The translations under genes were made by a program, and so were the position numbers. From Parus major (taxonomy: Eukaryota; Chordata; Aves; Passeriformes; Paridae), in assembly GCF_001522545.3 (NCBI RefSeq), contig NC_031771.1, positions 29,407,614 to 29,471,613 of the forward strand: a DNA stretch of 64,000 nt, in the 5' to 3' direction. Under the pieces are notes generated by a model, which saw only the letters and a list, made by a program, of their open reading frames with translations, was not told where the DNA came from and made no database searches. Shown piece by piece: positions 1 to 12,704 of the stretch (positions are counted from its first letter, which is position 1; each line of letters opens with the position of its first letter).

Positions 1-1662
1 TCAGGAAAAAAAGGCAGAATATTTTATATGGACACAGAAAGTGTGGGGACATCCACTGATAAGAACAACAATGGGGGAAAAACAGTGACTATTTTTCTCG
101 TAACAGGTTTTAAAACACACTTTGCTTTCGGGAGCTGGAAAGGCTTCAATTTCCTTTTTAAATAAGTAATTGGCTTAAGAAAAACAGGTTGGCTTAGGAA
201 AGCATGTTGTCACAGACTTTGGAAGTTTCCAAGCTGCATACTGGCACCCAGGGTTCTAAATTAGTGCATTTCATCACATTAGAAGATATTCTGAAAGCCT
301 TCTTTTTGCTTACCAATAGCCAAGAGAATTAAGCAATATTCAACTTATACTACATTAATCAATTCTACTACCTATTTTTATTAGGTACAGTAGGTCTGTT
401 AATGATGCAATAAAATATAATGCACTACAATCATTATTAGCCAGGTATAACGTGACATATAACATTTGCTTATGAAACTGAGGGTGATGTGGAGGATGGG
501 AGAGTCATAATCCTATTTGTAACTTGACTTCATAAAACGTGGAAATTCCTCTGATTCCTGCTACTGACACCTATAAGCTGCCATAAGTAAATCCAAACTA
601 TATAGCATGACAAGAACACACAGACACTGGTAAATAAATCGTGTCAAAACACCTTCTATAAACAGCTTCATAAAAATACATAAAATTGTCAGTTATTTTG
701 TACTGCTCCTATGAGACAAAATGTCTTCAGTTAATCTCCAGGACACCTGCTCAGACTTAGGAAACTGAGATGAAATATTAGTGTCCAGATGCAAAATTTC
801 TTAATTTTTAACACTATCTGATTAATTTTATGTTTTATCCCTCACAGCAATAACATGAATATATGTAGCTGGGAAAGTTTATACATATGCTTAAGGGAAA
901 GTAACTGAACACTTCATTTGAGTTTATAGTCACCTAGTCATCTATAGTTCACTAGGTCATCTTCTATGCTTAGCAGGTGTCATGAGGCATTGTAAACTAT
1001 TTTTAAATCATTCAAGCCATATTTGGAGCAAGTTGTACAGACAGAGTGAGAAAGGTTCACCATATGTTTGAGAAACCTGCTCAAGTCTCTGCTGAGACCT
1101 GTCACATCGATTCACTTTTCACTTACATGACATTGTCTGTTGAGAACATCTGTATCCTAATAGGTCAAGCACCATGAATACACTCAAACTTAGGAGTCAA
1201 GAGCTGCTGTTTTCCTTTGAACAAGTCACTTAAGTGAGAACCAGTGACAGATGGAGTTTCTGTGCTTTTAACTCTGTAATAGCAACACAGCCCAAACCTC
1301 CTCCACAAATTTATTTTCCAATGGAAGAGCATCAGTAATCTGCTTCTTGACTGTGTAACATCCCCCCTCATCACAAACTTAACCACGTACACATATTATC
1401 ATCGTTCATTACAAAGCAGAAAAATTTGGATTGGTTTTACCGCAAGGTAATCCCGCATTTTTATCATAAAAATTTTCAGCTTTGATTTATTTATTAACCT
1501 CAAAAGCCAATTTTATTTTCTGGGATAAACACTGAACTTAGTAGCTTTCCTCTGCAGAACAAAACCAAAAGAAGTTGAAATTCACTAGAACATAATTACT
1601 ATTGCTATTCGCAACTCTGGAGCTTACTGTAATATTTTCTTATCATTCCATTTTAAGAGAAC

Positions 1663-1738
1663 TTAAACAAACAAACAAACATAATAAAAAACAAACAAAC
1701 AAAAACCAAAACAAGAAAAAAAAAAAAAACCAACAAAA
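1663..1738. repeat. (AAAC)n / A-rich simple repeat
   Basis: Repeated AAAC units followed by an A run and more AAAC or AACC units. This is a simple low-complexity tract. An overlapping open frame rich in Asn, Lys and Gln is a by-product of it. Confidence 0.85.
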
Positions 1739-3346
1739 TTTTGATTCTAAGAATTTTAATTTAACAGGCTTGAGTTCGTTTTCTTTTCCATTCTCTCTGT
1801 CCTTATATACATACATACAAAGTCAACCCTGGGTGAAAGGAATATTTTAGAAAAAAAGTGGGAACGGAATGGCCAACAAATAGATGTTTAAGACCTAAAA
1901 TTAGACTGCATAGAGGTTGCTTAACAGAGGGGGAGAAGAAGACAAAATTTAAATCTATTTCATACCTACCTCCTCAATTCTACCTCACCCTCCCCACCAA
2001 ATTACAAAAGAAATCTAGTGGCATAATAATTGCTATAGGGCACTAACTACTATCTTTCACTGGTGAAACAGAACTTGAAAAAGTAACTGCACAGAAGATC
2101 CAAACAGTATAAATCTAACAAAATAGCCCCATAAAGCAGTTCAGGAAGATGCTACTTCACCTGAGGAAAAGAAATATAGAACTAGTTTGAGATCAACCTC
2201 TTAAAAACAAGCAGTGAGTAGGGGAGGCCTTATACTATGCAGTCAGAGGAAGACCAATACAGATTCACCTCACACTGACCACATAAGTTTAGGAAAGAGA
2301 GAGTGGCTGAGAATGTGAAACTGCTAGAATAGCAATATGAAATAATTCAAGTAAGGTTCAGCAAGAGTTGCTGTCTTTACCTTCTGAATCTTCCTCTCTT
2401 CTTTTTGTCTGCTAGCTGCAATTCCTCTCCTTCACTTCTCACATAGTTATTATCAGCTTTTGTCTTTTCTTAGTTGTTTTTATTTTTTTCTCTTTTTCAT
2501 GTTTTAGCCCTGTAAATGTTACTTTGCTGAGTTTTAGTCAGCTAAACACAAACTTGCTTTTCCTGATTTTTTTTTTTTTTTAAACTTCCAACTAGAAGCC
2601 TTAGGATCTGATACCAAACAACAAGCTGAAAATCACTGATTTCCAAATAAAATTTTACTAAAAGTATGCCTCTCACCAGAGCCATGCAGTGGGCCACTTG
2701 GAATGCTCTGCTGTCATGGTCAAACAGCAAAGTCTGACAATCCTCTTCAATGCCCTCTTCCCCATCTTAACCACTCAGGTATTCCCACTGTTTAGTTGTG
2801 CACATATGCCTCAATTTAAACATAAATTTATACAAAAGTTAATTTTGAGTCATTCATACTGAAGGCTTAATACTCTCTAAATCCAATCTTATTGAATCTC
2901 CAGGATGTTGCAAAACTCAGCCCAAAACATTATAACATCACTTGGAACTCCAGATCCTTTTTGACCCCAAAACTGTCAGGAAAGCACAGTTTGTTTTTAG
3001 CTAGTAGTCAGTCTGCTGTTTTCCTTTTACCTGAACTGGATTCTGTCTTTTATAAACCTATATTGATAAATTTTATATCAAGCAAGCTTTGCCATGCTTT
3101 TCCTCCATTCCCTCACCACCAAAACCTCCTGCTGCAAAACACATGTATCGTAACCCACACCTGACATGAGCAATCTGTTTACATCTCTATTTCTTACAAT
3201 TTTTTTTCATATTATTAACATTCTGAAAAAGGGATTTTTCCTAAACTTGAAAAGTTTCCTATATGGCTAAATTTTAATTAAAATCATGCTAATGGTCCAA
3301 ATAATAATAGAAGTAAAATAGAATAGTTAGATCTTTTTTTGTCCAC

Positions 3347-3365
3347 ATCCAGCAGTCTGCTGGAT
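3347..3365. repeat. Perfect short inverted repeat (9-bp arms, 1-nt centre)
   Basis: ATCCAGCAG, a single T, then CTGCTGGAT. The arms are exactly complementary. It is followed by GATA-type simple sequence. Probably chance or a minor hairpin; no terminator role applies in this eukaryotic context. Confidence 0.7.
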
Positions 3366-5282
3366 AGATAGATATATAGCAGATAACATGCTGCTGAGAA
3401 AAATCTGTGTATGATATATCTCAGTCTTTCCACTTAGCTGCCATGTTACATGAATAAATCCACTGATGTCTAAGATGAGATTATAGAAAGTACTTAAAAC
3501 TGACATAAAATAATTTTAAGTGAATAAAAGAAGTCTCTTTCAACCATTCTTTCAGCTTTTTATAACATCATTATGAAATGATAACTGCACACCTTGGATA
3601 TGTACAGCATAATAATAATAATTTTCTATTGGAGAAACAAAAAAAATCCCTAGTACTACTACAGTACTGCAAATAAGTAGAAACCTAGATGCTTCTACGG
3701 GTTTTTCAGCATAGATCTGTACAGGATACAAAGACTAACAAACATTGAGTGCAGCTTACTAGCTGGATTTCATTTATTCTGAAACTTCCCCATGCAATTT
3801 TCTGGAAGAGATTGGAGCAGATTGGTGGTTTCCTTTGCATGACACTTTTCCCCATTTAACATCTACCATTAGCTCTGTTATTGTTTCCAATTTTTATAGT
3901 GGAAGGTAATTGGTAAGGAGCACTGAGCCCAAAAGGAGACAAAAACCTAGCTGGAAGATTCTGAGGTCTTTTCTATAAAAGAGCATCTCTAAGCAGGGCA
4001 TTTTATTCCAATAAAAAGCTTTGTAGTACTCTGCAATACATCTAGTAATAGCAAAAAGTCCTTTCTAATCTATCTAGTACAATTAAGGCCTGTTTGGAAT
4101 TTGCTTTCACTTTTTAAGGAGGAACTTTCTGTGAGGTACCTTCATCTATTTTCAACAGAACAGGTTCTGTTCCTATGCAAAGTATATTTTGTATTTCAGA
4201 TTGTCAGTGGCAATCCCACCATGCTGCAAAAGTTGAGCAGAATTACCAGCAGGAAAAGTGTTGACATTCCAGCAATAAAACAAATACCTAGAATACACCA
4301 ATTTTTATTGTTTTATGAATATTTTCATATGTTTTTTTTTTTCCTCTTTACAAAGGAAATATTACTTAAATTCTCTTGACAACTACTGTACTTGGACAGT
4401 ACATTTGCAGAAAAAGCTCTAGAAGTAAATTTGCTTCATCATTATATTTTACTCTTTATAGCCACTTATGGTTTTCTTATTTGGAGTCACTAGTAGCCTT
4501 TTGCTATCCATAGTGTGGGTAAAAATAGATAAGAAAAATCATTTTTCTAGAGAAAGAGAAAAAAATTAAGTGCTTCTCTCTGATTTTTTACTTGTCAACA
4601 AAAGTCTAATAAAAACCAGCTTTTAACTTTTGTCTTGCTAATAACATGTTGAAAAGTTTTCATTAAGAGGCTTACTTTATTTTAGCCTGTCACTTTGAAA
4701 GAAAGGCATGTTTAATAATTTACTACTCACAGTTTAGCACTGAAAAATACACAGTAAAGATGGTTTAAAATAGATCAGCTCAGCTGCTTCTCTTCATAGA
4801 GAAGTAAATTAAATTAAGTGAAGTTGCTGGTTGGCTCTTGTGTATTTGGAGTCTCTTCATCAATATGAGTCATCAAACACTCAATAGGGTTTCTCACAGA
4901 TAGCATGCTGCAAAAAAGACAGCAGAAGGGAAGTTTATATGGGATAAGATGTGGAACATCCTTCTGTTTTCTTTTTACAAGATATGCTGGAAGAATTTTA
5001 TGAGACAAAAAATTGTATTTTATAGTCAAACATTTTTCCATCCATTTATAAACCCATAACCCTCTTGAAAAATAAAAAGAAATTGAAAGCTTTTGAAATG
5101 TATCCAATGCACTTACAGAGCAATATTTAAAGGAAATGGATCTTATAATCACAGCAATTCAAAATGGAGACATTTCAGCTTTGAAATGCAAGTTTACTTT
5201 TCATTTGAAGTTTTCAGAGACTGCAGCTGCAATGGGATATCTTAATATAGAATATTAAAAAGATTTTCAAATATAATGTTGA

Positions 5283-5951
5283 GGCCACATGCACTCAGTG
5301 AAAGTTTGGAAGCCTGTGTTAGAGACCCAGGAACTCCCAGTATGAAGTGACACAAGTCATCCAGTCAGTAAGGGCCAGAAGCCCTTAAGGACAATATCCT
5401 TAAGCACAGAATCGCCAGCTGGTCAAAGGAGGTGACTGTCCTTCCCTGCTCTGCACTGGTGGGCCTCACCTTGAGCACTGTGTGCAGTTTTGGGCACCAC
5501 AGTATAAAAAAGGCACTATTAAAGAGCATTCCAAAGATGGCTGTAAAGGTGGTGAAGGCTCTGGAGGGAAGCTGTTTGAGGAGTGGCTGAGGTCACTTGG
5601 TCTGTACAGTCTGGAGGAGACTGAAGGGAAACCTCATTGCAGTCTACATCTTCCTCCTGAGGGGAAGAGGAACTGGCACTGATCTCTTCTTGATCATGAC
5701 CAGCGACAAGATGAAGAAAAATCATGAAGCTGTGCCAGGAGAGGCTTAGGCTGGAGATCAGAAAAGGTTCTTTCCCCAGAGGGTGTTTGGGCACTGGAAC
5801 AGTCTGCCCAGGGAAGTGGACACAGCTACAAGCCTGAGTTGAAGCAGCATTTGGACATGCTCTCAGGCACATGGTGTGATTCTGCTCAGGACCAGGAGTT
5901 GGATTTGATAATCCTGATAATCCTCCAGCTCAGCATATTCTGTGATTCTCA
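5283..5951 (+). mobile_element. CR1 LINE, 5'-truncated (ORF2 C-terminus plus 3' end)
   Basis: A non-LTR retrotransposon remnant reading on the + strand. From about 5430 the DNA follows the avian CR1 ORF2 C-terminal region: a segment like 'ctctgcactggtgggcctca', a 'gcagttttgggcaccacagt' segment, then a LGLYSLEE-type peptide near 5597-5625. A later frame carries HWNSLPREV at 5792-5818, typical of the CR1 ORF2 tail. These motifs are in different frames and stop codons are present, so the copy is dead. The 3' end at 5937-5951 is ATTCTGTGATTCT, the CR1 terminal repeat. The reverse transcriptase and endonuclease are missing, as expected for 5' truncation during insertion. The 5' edge is approximate; homology is clear only from about 5400. 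Confidence 0.93.
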
Positions 5952-8223
5952 GTGTGCAGCTCCTTATTTATTCAGAAGGCTAATGGAGGAAATTCAGAAG
6001 ATATCATTTGTCTTTGTTCAAGCAATAGTATCAGACTTCTTTTGTGTCACTTATCATTTGGTGTCTGCATTCAGGAACACTTTCCTAAAAATTAGGATGA
6101 CAGCACAGTTTCTTTTTTCCTTCTCAATTAAAAGATCTACTAGCTCCTGTTAATATTAACAGAGGTTAAAATAAGATTTTTCAAGAACCAAGAGAAAATA
6201 CTTTGAAAGTACTGTATATTTTATCCTCTGTTATAATAAATAAACTTTTGTTTAAAGTGTACCAGATCAAATAATTATTAAAATAATGTAAGGAAAAGGG
6301 ACGCTATTCTAACTGAAAATAGATTTATTGTGTAGATTGCTATTTTTCAGAGAAGGAGGAAGAAGTGAAAGAGTAGATGAGGCTTATTTTTTGGGGAATT
6401 TTCAGTTTCTTTTGGTTTCCCTAGCTAGACCCCCTTGTCTCACTGGAATGAATGGCAATCTACAAAGAGTTGGATAACAGAATGAAAGAGCAAAGAGGGT
6501 CAAGCTACTTAAGATTAACAAGTGTGAGGTTAAGTAGTGAATCGATCTCAGTTTGTGAGAATCTACAGAAGGACAAAAGTTTTATAATGAGTTCTTCAGT
6601 CCAGCAGACAGAGACACAACAAAGATGTAAGAGCTGGAAAACAAAGCCATACAAATTCAAACTAGCAACACGGTGCACACTTTTTATGATAAGAAACTAA
6701 TCATAGAAACAATTCAAGCAGGGATTGCAATGGATTCTCTGTCACTGTCATTGCTATCATCATCTGTTGGAATAGCTTTTTTCATTTCTAAAAACCAATA
6801 TTGCTGCTCAGGGATACACAGAAGTCCTATTTAGTGTGCTATAGAATATGTAGGATCATATTGTTTCCTCCTTGTTCAGTCATATATGAGTAATTATATC
6901 AGATTCCACTAAAATGAACACACATTAAGAGTTTCCATCCACAAAACAAATTTTTACTTGACATGTAAGTGATGGCTTATTTTTCCTTGCCTTGAGGACA
7001 ATAGAATTCCTAGAAATCTTGAAATTAGTCAGGCTATGATTTGTAAAGAAGCAGATGCCCCTAAAGAACCATAAAAACTCTACATACATTTATTTTTATT
7101 CTTTCTGCTAAGGGACTATACGGTTCCAATGTTTCCCTAAAGAAATATTCCATGTTTCTCTTTGCTTGTCACCCACAGCCACTACTCTTCTGTAAAATGG
7201 CTTCTTCAAAAAGCAGAATCTGATTGTCTCTTCATGTATAAATCAGCTGCAAGCTGTGGGCTTCAGGCTGGAATTGAGAAGCAAAGTTCTGTATTCCCTA
7301 ATTATTCTGTGCAGGCTAGTAATATATCAATAAAAGGGGCAAATATAAAGCCACAAGTATAAAACATCCCTGCTCACTAAATGCATATTTATGTATTTAC
7401 TACTTACTTTTTCTCACTGTATAATTTCTTCCCCTTCATTTATATACCTAAAGCTTCTCTTGGATGTCAAAATGCACTGTTATCTGAGGGAAATCAATGC
7501 TTGTGAAATACTATGATGCCAAACTCAGGTGCACTTCAGCAGCAGTTCATCACACTTTCTTATGCAGCATCATTCCAATATGATGGGAATGGCAACTAAA
7601 TTCCAACAGACTACATAGACTTTATTATTAATCTCTCCAGGGTAATTTTTCTTTACCTGAGAGCTTTATGGCTTTACATTCTTCCTTGCATCCCAGAACT
7701 AGCTACATTTTCTATGAGCATAAATTTGAAAAGAAGTAACTGCAAAATGTGTTAAACAAATTAAAAATTTTAATATGGATGATTTTTCTGTCATATGTTC
7801 TGCCATCCAGAGACTTGTTCAGCTAGTAGCTGCACATTGTAAGAACTGCCTTTTAATATGGTTTTAAAATTGGTATTGATTGTACCTCCTAAAGGTCAGA
7901 CCTGAAGGTATTATGCTCCTCACTGCTATTTCCTTCCTTCTCTTCTTGATTGTCAAAACCAGTCAATGAATACAAGTGCATACACCTTGAAAGGTTGCCA
8001 TTATGCTAAATTGCCATGCATTTGTCTGTTATGTATCATGTTTGGTTCAGATAGAGCTAATTATAAGTTTTTTTCCTTTGTGTGGGGAGGGCAGAAATTC
8101 CCATTGAGTATTAGTTGTGAAAACTGTCTTGTCTTTATTGCATGAATGTCAAGTAAAATAAAGCTAGGTTTTTCATTTATTGGTTTATGATTGCTACTTT
8201 TTATTTAAAATATTTAATTATTT

Positions 8224-8283
8224 CCACCCCCACTCCCCCAAAAATAAAAATTAAAAAAACAAAAAAACAAAAAAACAACCAAT
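8224..8283. repeat. C-run then A-rich simple repeat
   Basis: Short C runs followed by AAAATAAAAATT and several A7C units. Low complexity. Confidence 0.8.
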
Positions 8284-9133
8284 TATTCTGGCTAGGAAAA
8301 TAAACTGTACAGGAAGCAATTTCCATAGGAAATAGAAAAGGTTAGTTTCTCATCTTAAGGACGGAATGAAGAAAAAAATCCTTTCTGCATAGCAATATCC
8401 CCAAACCATTTGATTTTAAATAAAGCTTGTGATATGGGAGAAGTGAGTCATCTAGCCCATATAAAAAGTTCCAGTGGAAGATGAAATTCAGGGTAGATTT
8501 TTTTTTATGTGGAGCACTCCACACACATCTGATGGAAGTGCAAAAAATGGAAATCAATGCTGATCTTAACCCAAGAACACTGGTTGAAGAATAATAGCAG
8601 ACTGGGACTGGATAAGAAATGAACTGCAGATCAAGCATAAAAGATTTCCTGCAGTGCAGAGCTTTACCTTTAGCTCAAGAAACAGACCAGGTTCTTGAGC
8701 AGTCAAGGGTTTCTCTTTCAGTCAAATAGAGGATTTTTTTTTTTATAAATTACTTTTAATTGCCTATTTATTTTTGCACAGGACTAGAAGCGGGTATATA
8801 TGACATCCTCTAGTCTTACTTACATAGAAAAGGTTGAATTACAAATGTTTTATTTCAGGAAGAGTCAATAACTCATATGTGGTGTAACCACAGGCAAAAT
8901 TCCCAGGTAATTCTACACATATCAGCTAAAATCTATCCATGACATACTCTCTATTGTATTGATTTGGGAGTTTAATTTCACAATTCCTAGGTATTCTCTC
9001 TTTTACCAAATATAATTCCTTTGTCCTTTCTGTGGTCCCTAAGGTTGTAGTTCCTGAGATTCTGATTACATTTGTTGAGAGCTCACTTGCTGCAATTCAT
9101 TCTTAGTAGTTCATTGACTGAAAACAATGCAAT

Positions 9134-9168
9134 TAAAAAAAAAAACAAACCAAAACCAAACCCAACAA
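9134..9168. repeat. A-rich / (AAACC) low-complexity tract
   Basis: An A run followed by AAACC-type units. This kind of tract recurs through the window. Confidence 0.75.
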
Positions 9169-10649
9169 GTAAGCATTGAGTTTACTTTTAAATTCCATTC
9201 CAATTCAGAAATACAGCAAAAATACAGAAGTATCTGAGAAAGGAGTGCTCTAAAATGTATAATTTACAACGGTGATCCTGCAAACAAATGCATCATTATG
9301 AGCAACCACTGACAGACAATGTCATCTTTACCAGCTTTGATTGATTGGGCTGTAGATGTGGTAAAACTTCTGATTTATATTTTTTATTTTAATTTCCTCA
9401 AAAGTAATTTTACAATGATGCCTAAGGCATGTGAGGGGCTCTTTCCTTAGCTTTGTCATAAATCTAAACAGATAAATGATAATTGCAGTGGTACTTTCCT
9501 CATGGATAAAACTTACATGTGCTATAAAAAAGGGTGGCAAAGGAAGAGGTAATTCCATTTTTCATAGCATCAATTTAGAATCAATTTAACTTAGCTACAT
9601 AATGAAAACTAAATGAGAGAATCATGCACATTTATGTGTCAGCAAGATATACTTATGCTAAAACATTGTCACCTTCAGTTACTATAATGCTTTTCTTTTT
9701 TATACCATTAAATTCTTTACTTTTACAATCATCATTTGCATTAGAAAGATAACTGTGGATATGTTACAAAATAACATCTGCAAACAAATATAGAATGAAA
9801 CAATGTAAATGTGCCCACAGGAAATAGCACTAAAAAAACGTGTTTAAAAAAGAATGTCCCCAAAATACATTGAAAATTTTTGCTGCTCATAATTTCTACC
9901 CCTATCTGAATCTTTACTAATGTGCTTAACAGTATATATACTGAGAAGACTTGGATTGTAGAATGCCACTGAAATTAAATACTCCAGACAAATACTAGAT
10001 GAAGGAAGTCGTGTCAGACTTCATAATATGAAATAATAGCTACAAGGAGCCATATCTGAACAAGAACTTAAGGGTATGGCTCATTATAAAGATGAAAATT
10101 GTACCAAGAACTAAGGTACTACAGATAAATTGAAATAAAAGGAAAAAGTCAAGCATGATAAAAACTACCTGGAAGTAGAATCCAGAAATAGCGCTGTTCA
10201 GTGCCATCTATTTTTAAAATTTGACAAAAACATAAAAGTTCCAATTGTGTACATCTCAATGACCCATATTAAGATGTGGGATTGCTGATTCATGCACATC
10301 TCTCAAAGATTCTTGATTATTAGGTTTCTCCAAATTTCCATTTCATAGCTTTTGAGAGTGACACATTATGAAACTTTCAGGTGTCTGTTGGGGTGACAGG
10401 TAAGTGGTGATGACGATACACTGGAATCTTTGAACAAAGATTTGTCAACAATAAAAGAATAAGTAATTTTAAAATCCAGCACATTAAAGAAATGGCTCAA
10501 AAGGATAAAAATTGTCATTCACTTTTATATGAGGAAAAAAACCCCCAGACCTAGCCAGCTAAATGTAAAACTAGAGTAAAGCAAAGCAGCTGATACTTTG
10601 AGATGAAACTTGAAGAAGGCATAAAATAAAATGTTTTCAATCATAGAAG

Positions 10650-11275
10650 AAGTAGGATGATGGTAGAGTCAGTGGGGCCAGCAGATTATAAAAGTACAAA
10701 AGGTGCACTAAAGGAAAAGACCACTGCAAAAATCACAAGGGAATCCTTTCATCACTGTTCACTATGGAGAAGGTCAGGAAGGTTCCCTTCTTCTTAAGGT
10801 ATGAGATGGCAAAACTATTTTTTTAAGAAAAGCATCAATAGAAGAGGTTTTAGTACAAATTGATAAATTGAGCAGTAACAGTAACAATTCTCAGGACCAG
10901 GCAATTTGTTCAAGAGTGAAGTAAGTCTAGTATGGAGTTGCTGAGTTACTAACTGTAGCATATAAATTATTGCTCTAATAAGACTCTTTGTCCAGAGGAA
11001 TATAAAACAGAATTGAAGAGATAAAACTCTTGAGAAATGACTCATGCAAAGACTTAGAGAACTACAGAGGGACAAACTGGATAGCTATCAGGAAAATAAT
11101 TACTATTCTAGAATTAATAGATGATAGATAAATATGAAACATTTTCTAAAGCTCCGCATGGCTTTTATAGATTTTTGGGAGGACTACTGCCTATTTGTGA
11201 GGACCACTTTGAAGGTGTTAACAAACATAGATTAATTGATATAACTAACCTGGATCTTCAAAAATCTTTCGGCGA
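10650..11275 (+). mobile_element. Ancient CR1/L3-type LINE ORF2 fragment (reverse transcriptase region)
   Basis: A heavily mutated LINE fragment on the + strand, much older than the other CR1 copies here. Blocks match the order of amniote CR1/L3 ORF2: a segment around 10670-10740 equivalent to 'GPL..KGAL.ED..IAE', one at 10840-10960 equivalent to 'EVLVQIDKLSSNKSPGPGGIHPRVLKE.K.EVAELLT', and at 11211-11275 a frame reading EGVNKH then LDLQKSFG, matching the family's EGVNKH...YLDFQKAFD palm motif A. Frames shift between blocks and stops are frequent, so it cannot encode protein. It ends just after motif A, so the catalytic YVDD-type box is absent. The 5' edge may lie as far upstream as 10540. 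Assignment rests on remembered family motifs. Confidence 0.72.
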
Positions 11276-12331
11276 GTTTTAATTCTCCAATATTTGACCC
11301 ATGTTGTTCTTCCTTTTTCATTCCTTTTATTAATTCTGTTTTTATTAAATGCATTCTTTTCAAGTTAACTATGCCAATGTAATTTCATACTCTACTCTTT
11401 ATTTTTTTTCAGCTGCTATAGTTTTAACTTAACCAAAAATTGAAAATCAGAGCAAGCTTTGATGCACATTCATAGAAAGCTGTCTAGGTTATTGATCAGC
11501 CAATTTGCAGAATTTCCTAAGGTCCTTTCACAATGAAACTCTGATACTGTTCCCTCTTAATTTAATGATAAATGTGTCTCCTGGGAAAATACACAAGTCA
11601 ATTTTCAGCCTAGTGTTTTTTCTCCTTCAAAATGTAATTAATATCAAGTTAACAAGAAACACTGTAAATTCTCAGAAGCATATGTCCTGTTCAATGCAGA
11701 AAAATGCACTGAAGACAGTCAATTTTTATGAAACATGGGCAAAACACTCCTTATATTATTATGAAGAACAATTTTGAAAAAGATAAAAACATTTTTTTTT
11801 AAGAAATCCAGAGAAGGAACAGCTTCTAAACACTGGATTTTGATGACCTTCTTCTAATAGCCTTTCCATTTTTCTCCTTTAAGTGAAGAGGTATTAGGAG
11901 ACATATTTGGACCTAGCCATAGATGATGGTTGTTTATTTTTTTAGTTACTTTTTGAGGAACTACAGGTGTATAAATCAACTAAGAATATAGCTGAGCTAG
12001 ACAATGTAGCTATGATTGCAGTTCAGAGTTTCATCTGAGATGCAAACTCTGTGTTTTACTTAGGCACAGGATTAAATTCTTTCTCTTTATAACAAAAGAA
12101 ACAGGCCCCTGTTAGCAGGCCTCTGTTATTCAATTAGAGTATTTGAATTAAATTTGTTTTATGCAAGCAAACACAATTAAACCTTACAAGGACATGTCTC
12201 CACAGGTTCATTTACTAGAGCTTTGTTTGTGGAGGACAGAAATTTACCCTTTGAGTGGCATCTGCAGCATTCAGCAGTACCAGATACAGCTCATAACTAC
12301 CCACATCATTTTATAAAATATTATCAAAATA
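11276..12331. other. AT-rich stretch between LINE fragment and gap
   Basis: Nothing coding is recognisable. Around 12030-12085 a phrase resembling old L3-type 3' sequence (lag-type 'cttaggcacaggattaaattc') is present but too short to call. Confidence 0.45.
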
Positions 12332-12704
12332 NNNNNNNNNNNNNNNNNNNNNNNNNNNNNNNNNNNNNNNNNNNNNNNNNNNNNNNNNNNNNNNNNNNNN
12401 NNNNNNNNNNNNNNNNNNNNNNNNNNNNNNNNNNNNNNNNNNNNNNNNNNNNNNNNNNNNNNNNNNNNNNNNNNNNNNNNNNNNNNNNNNNNNNNNNNNN
12501 NNNNNNNNNNNNNNNNNNNNNNNNNNNNNNNNNNNNNNNNNNNNNNNNNNNNNNNNNNNNNNNNNNNNNNNNNNNNNNNNNNNNNNNNNNNNNNNNNNNN
12601 NNNNNNNNNNNNNNNNNNNNNNNNNNNNNNNNNNNNNNNNNNNNNNNNNNNNNNNNNNNNNNNNNNNNNNNNNNNNNNNNNNNNNNNNNNNNNNNNNNNN
12701 NNNN
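12332..12704. other. Assembly gap (373 N)
   Basis: An unbroken run of N. Open frames running across it are artefacts of undetermined codons. The flanks are plain AT-rich DNA with no repeat that would explain the break. Confidence 0.99.

Larger units (their letters stand above)
1..5282. other. AT-rich non-coding stretch, no gene seen
   Basis: No open frame here has recognisable domains or codon structure; frames are under about 110 codons and uninformative. The stretch holds simple A/C-rich sequence at 1663-1738, a small hairpin at 3347-3365, and several A or T runs. I see no interspersed repeat that I can name. It could be intergenic or intronic; the sequence alone does not decide. Confidence 0.6.
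5952..10649. other. AT-rich non-coding stretch, no gene seen
   Basis: No recognisable coding region or interspersed repeat. It contains A-rich simple sequence at 8224-8283 and 9134-9168. The part from about 10540 may be the upstream continuation of the old CR1 that becomes clear at 10650, but similarity there is too weak to call. Short open frames in this stretch show no known motif. Confidence 0.55.

Noticed and set aside
5519..5872. A 117-codon open frame on the - strand
   Set aside because: It is the antisense of a + strand CR1 ORF2 tail; the sense strand carries the family motif HWNSLPREV.
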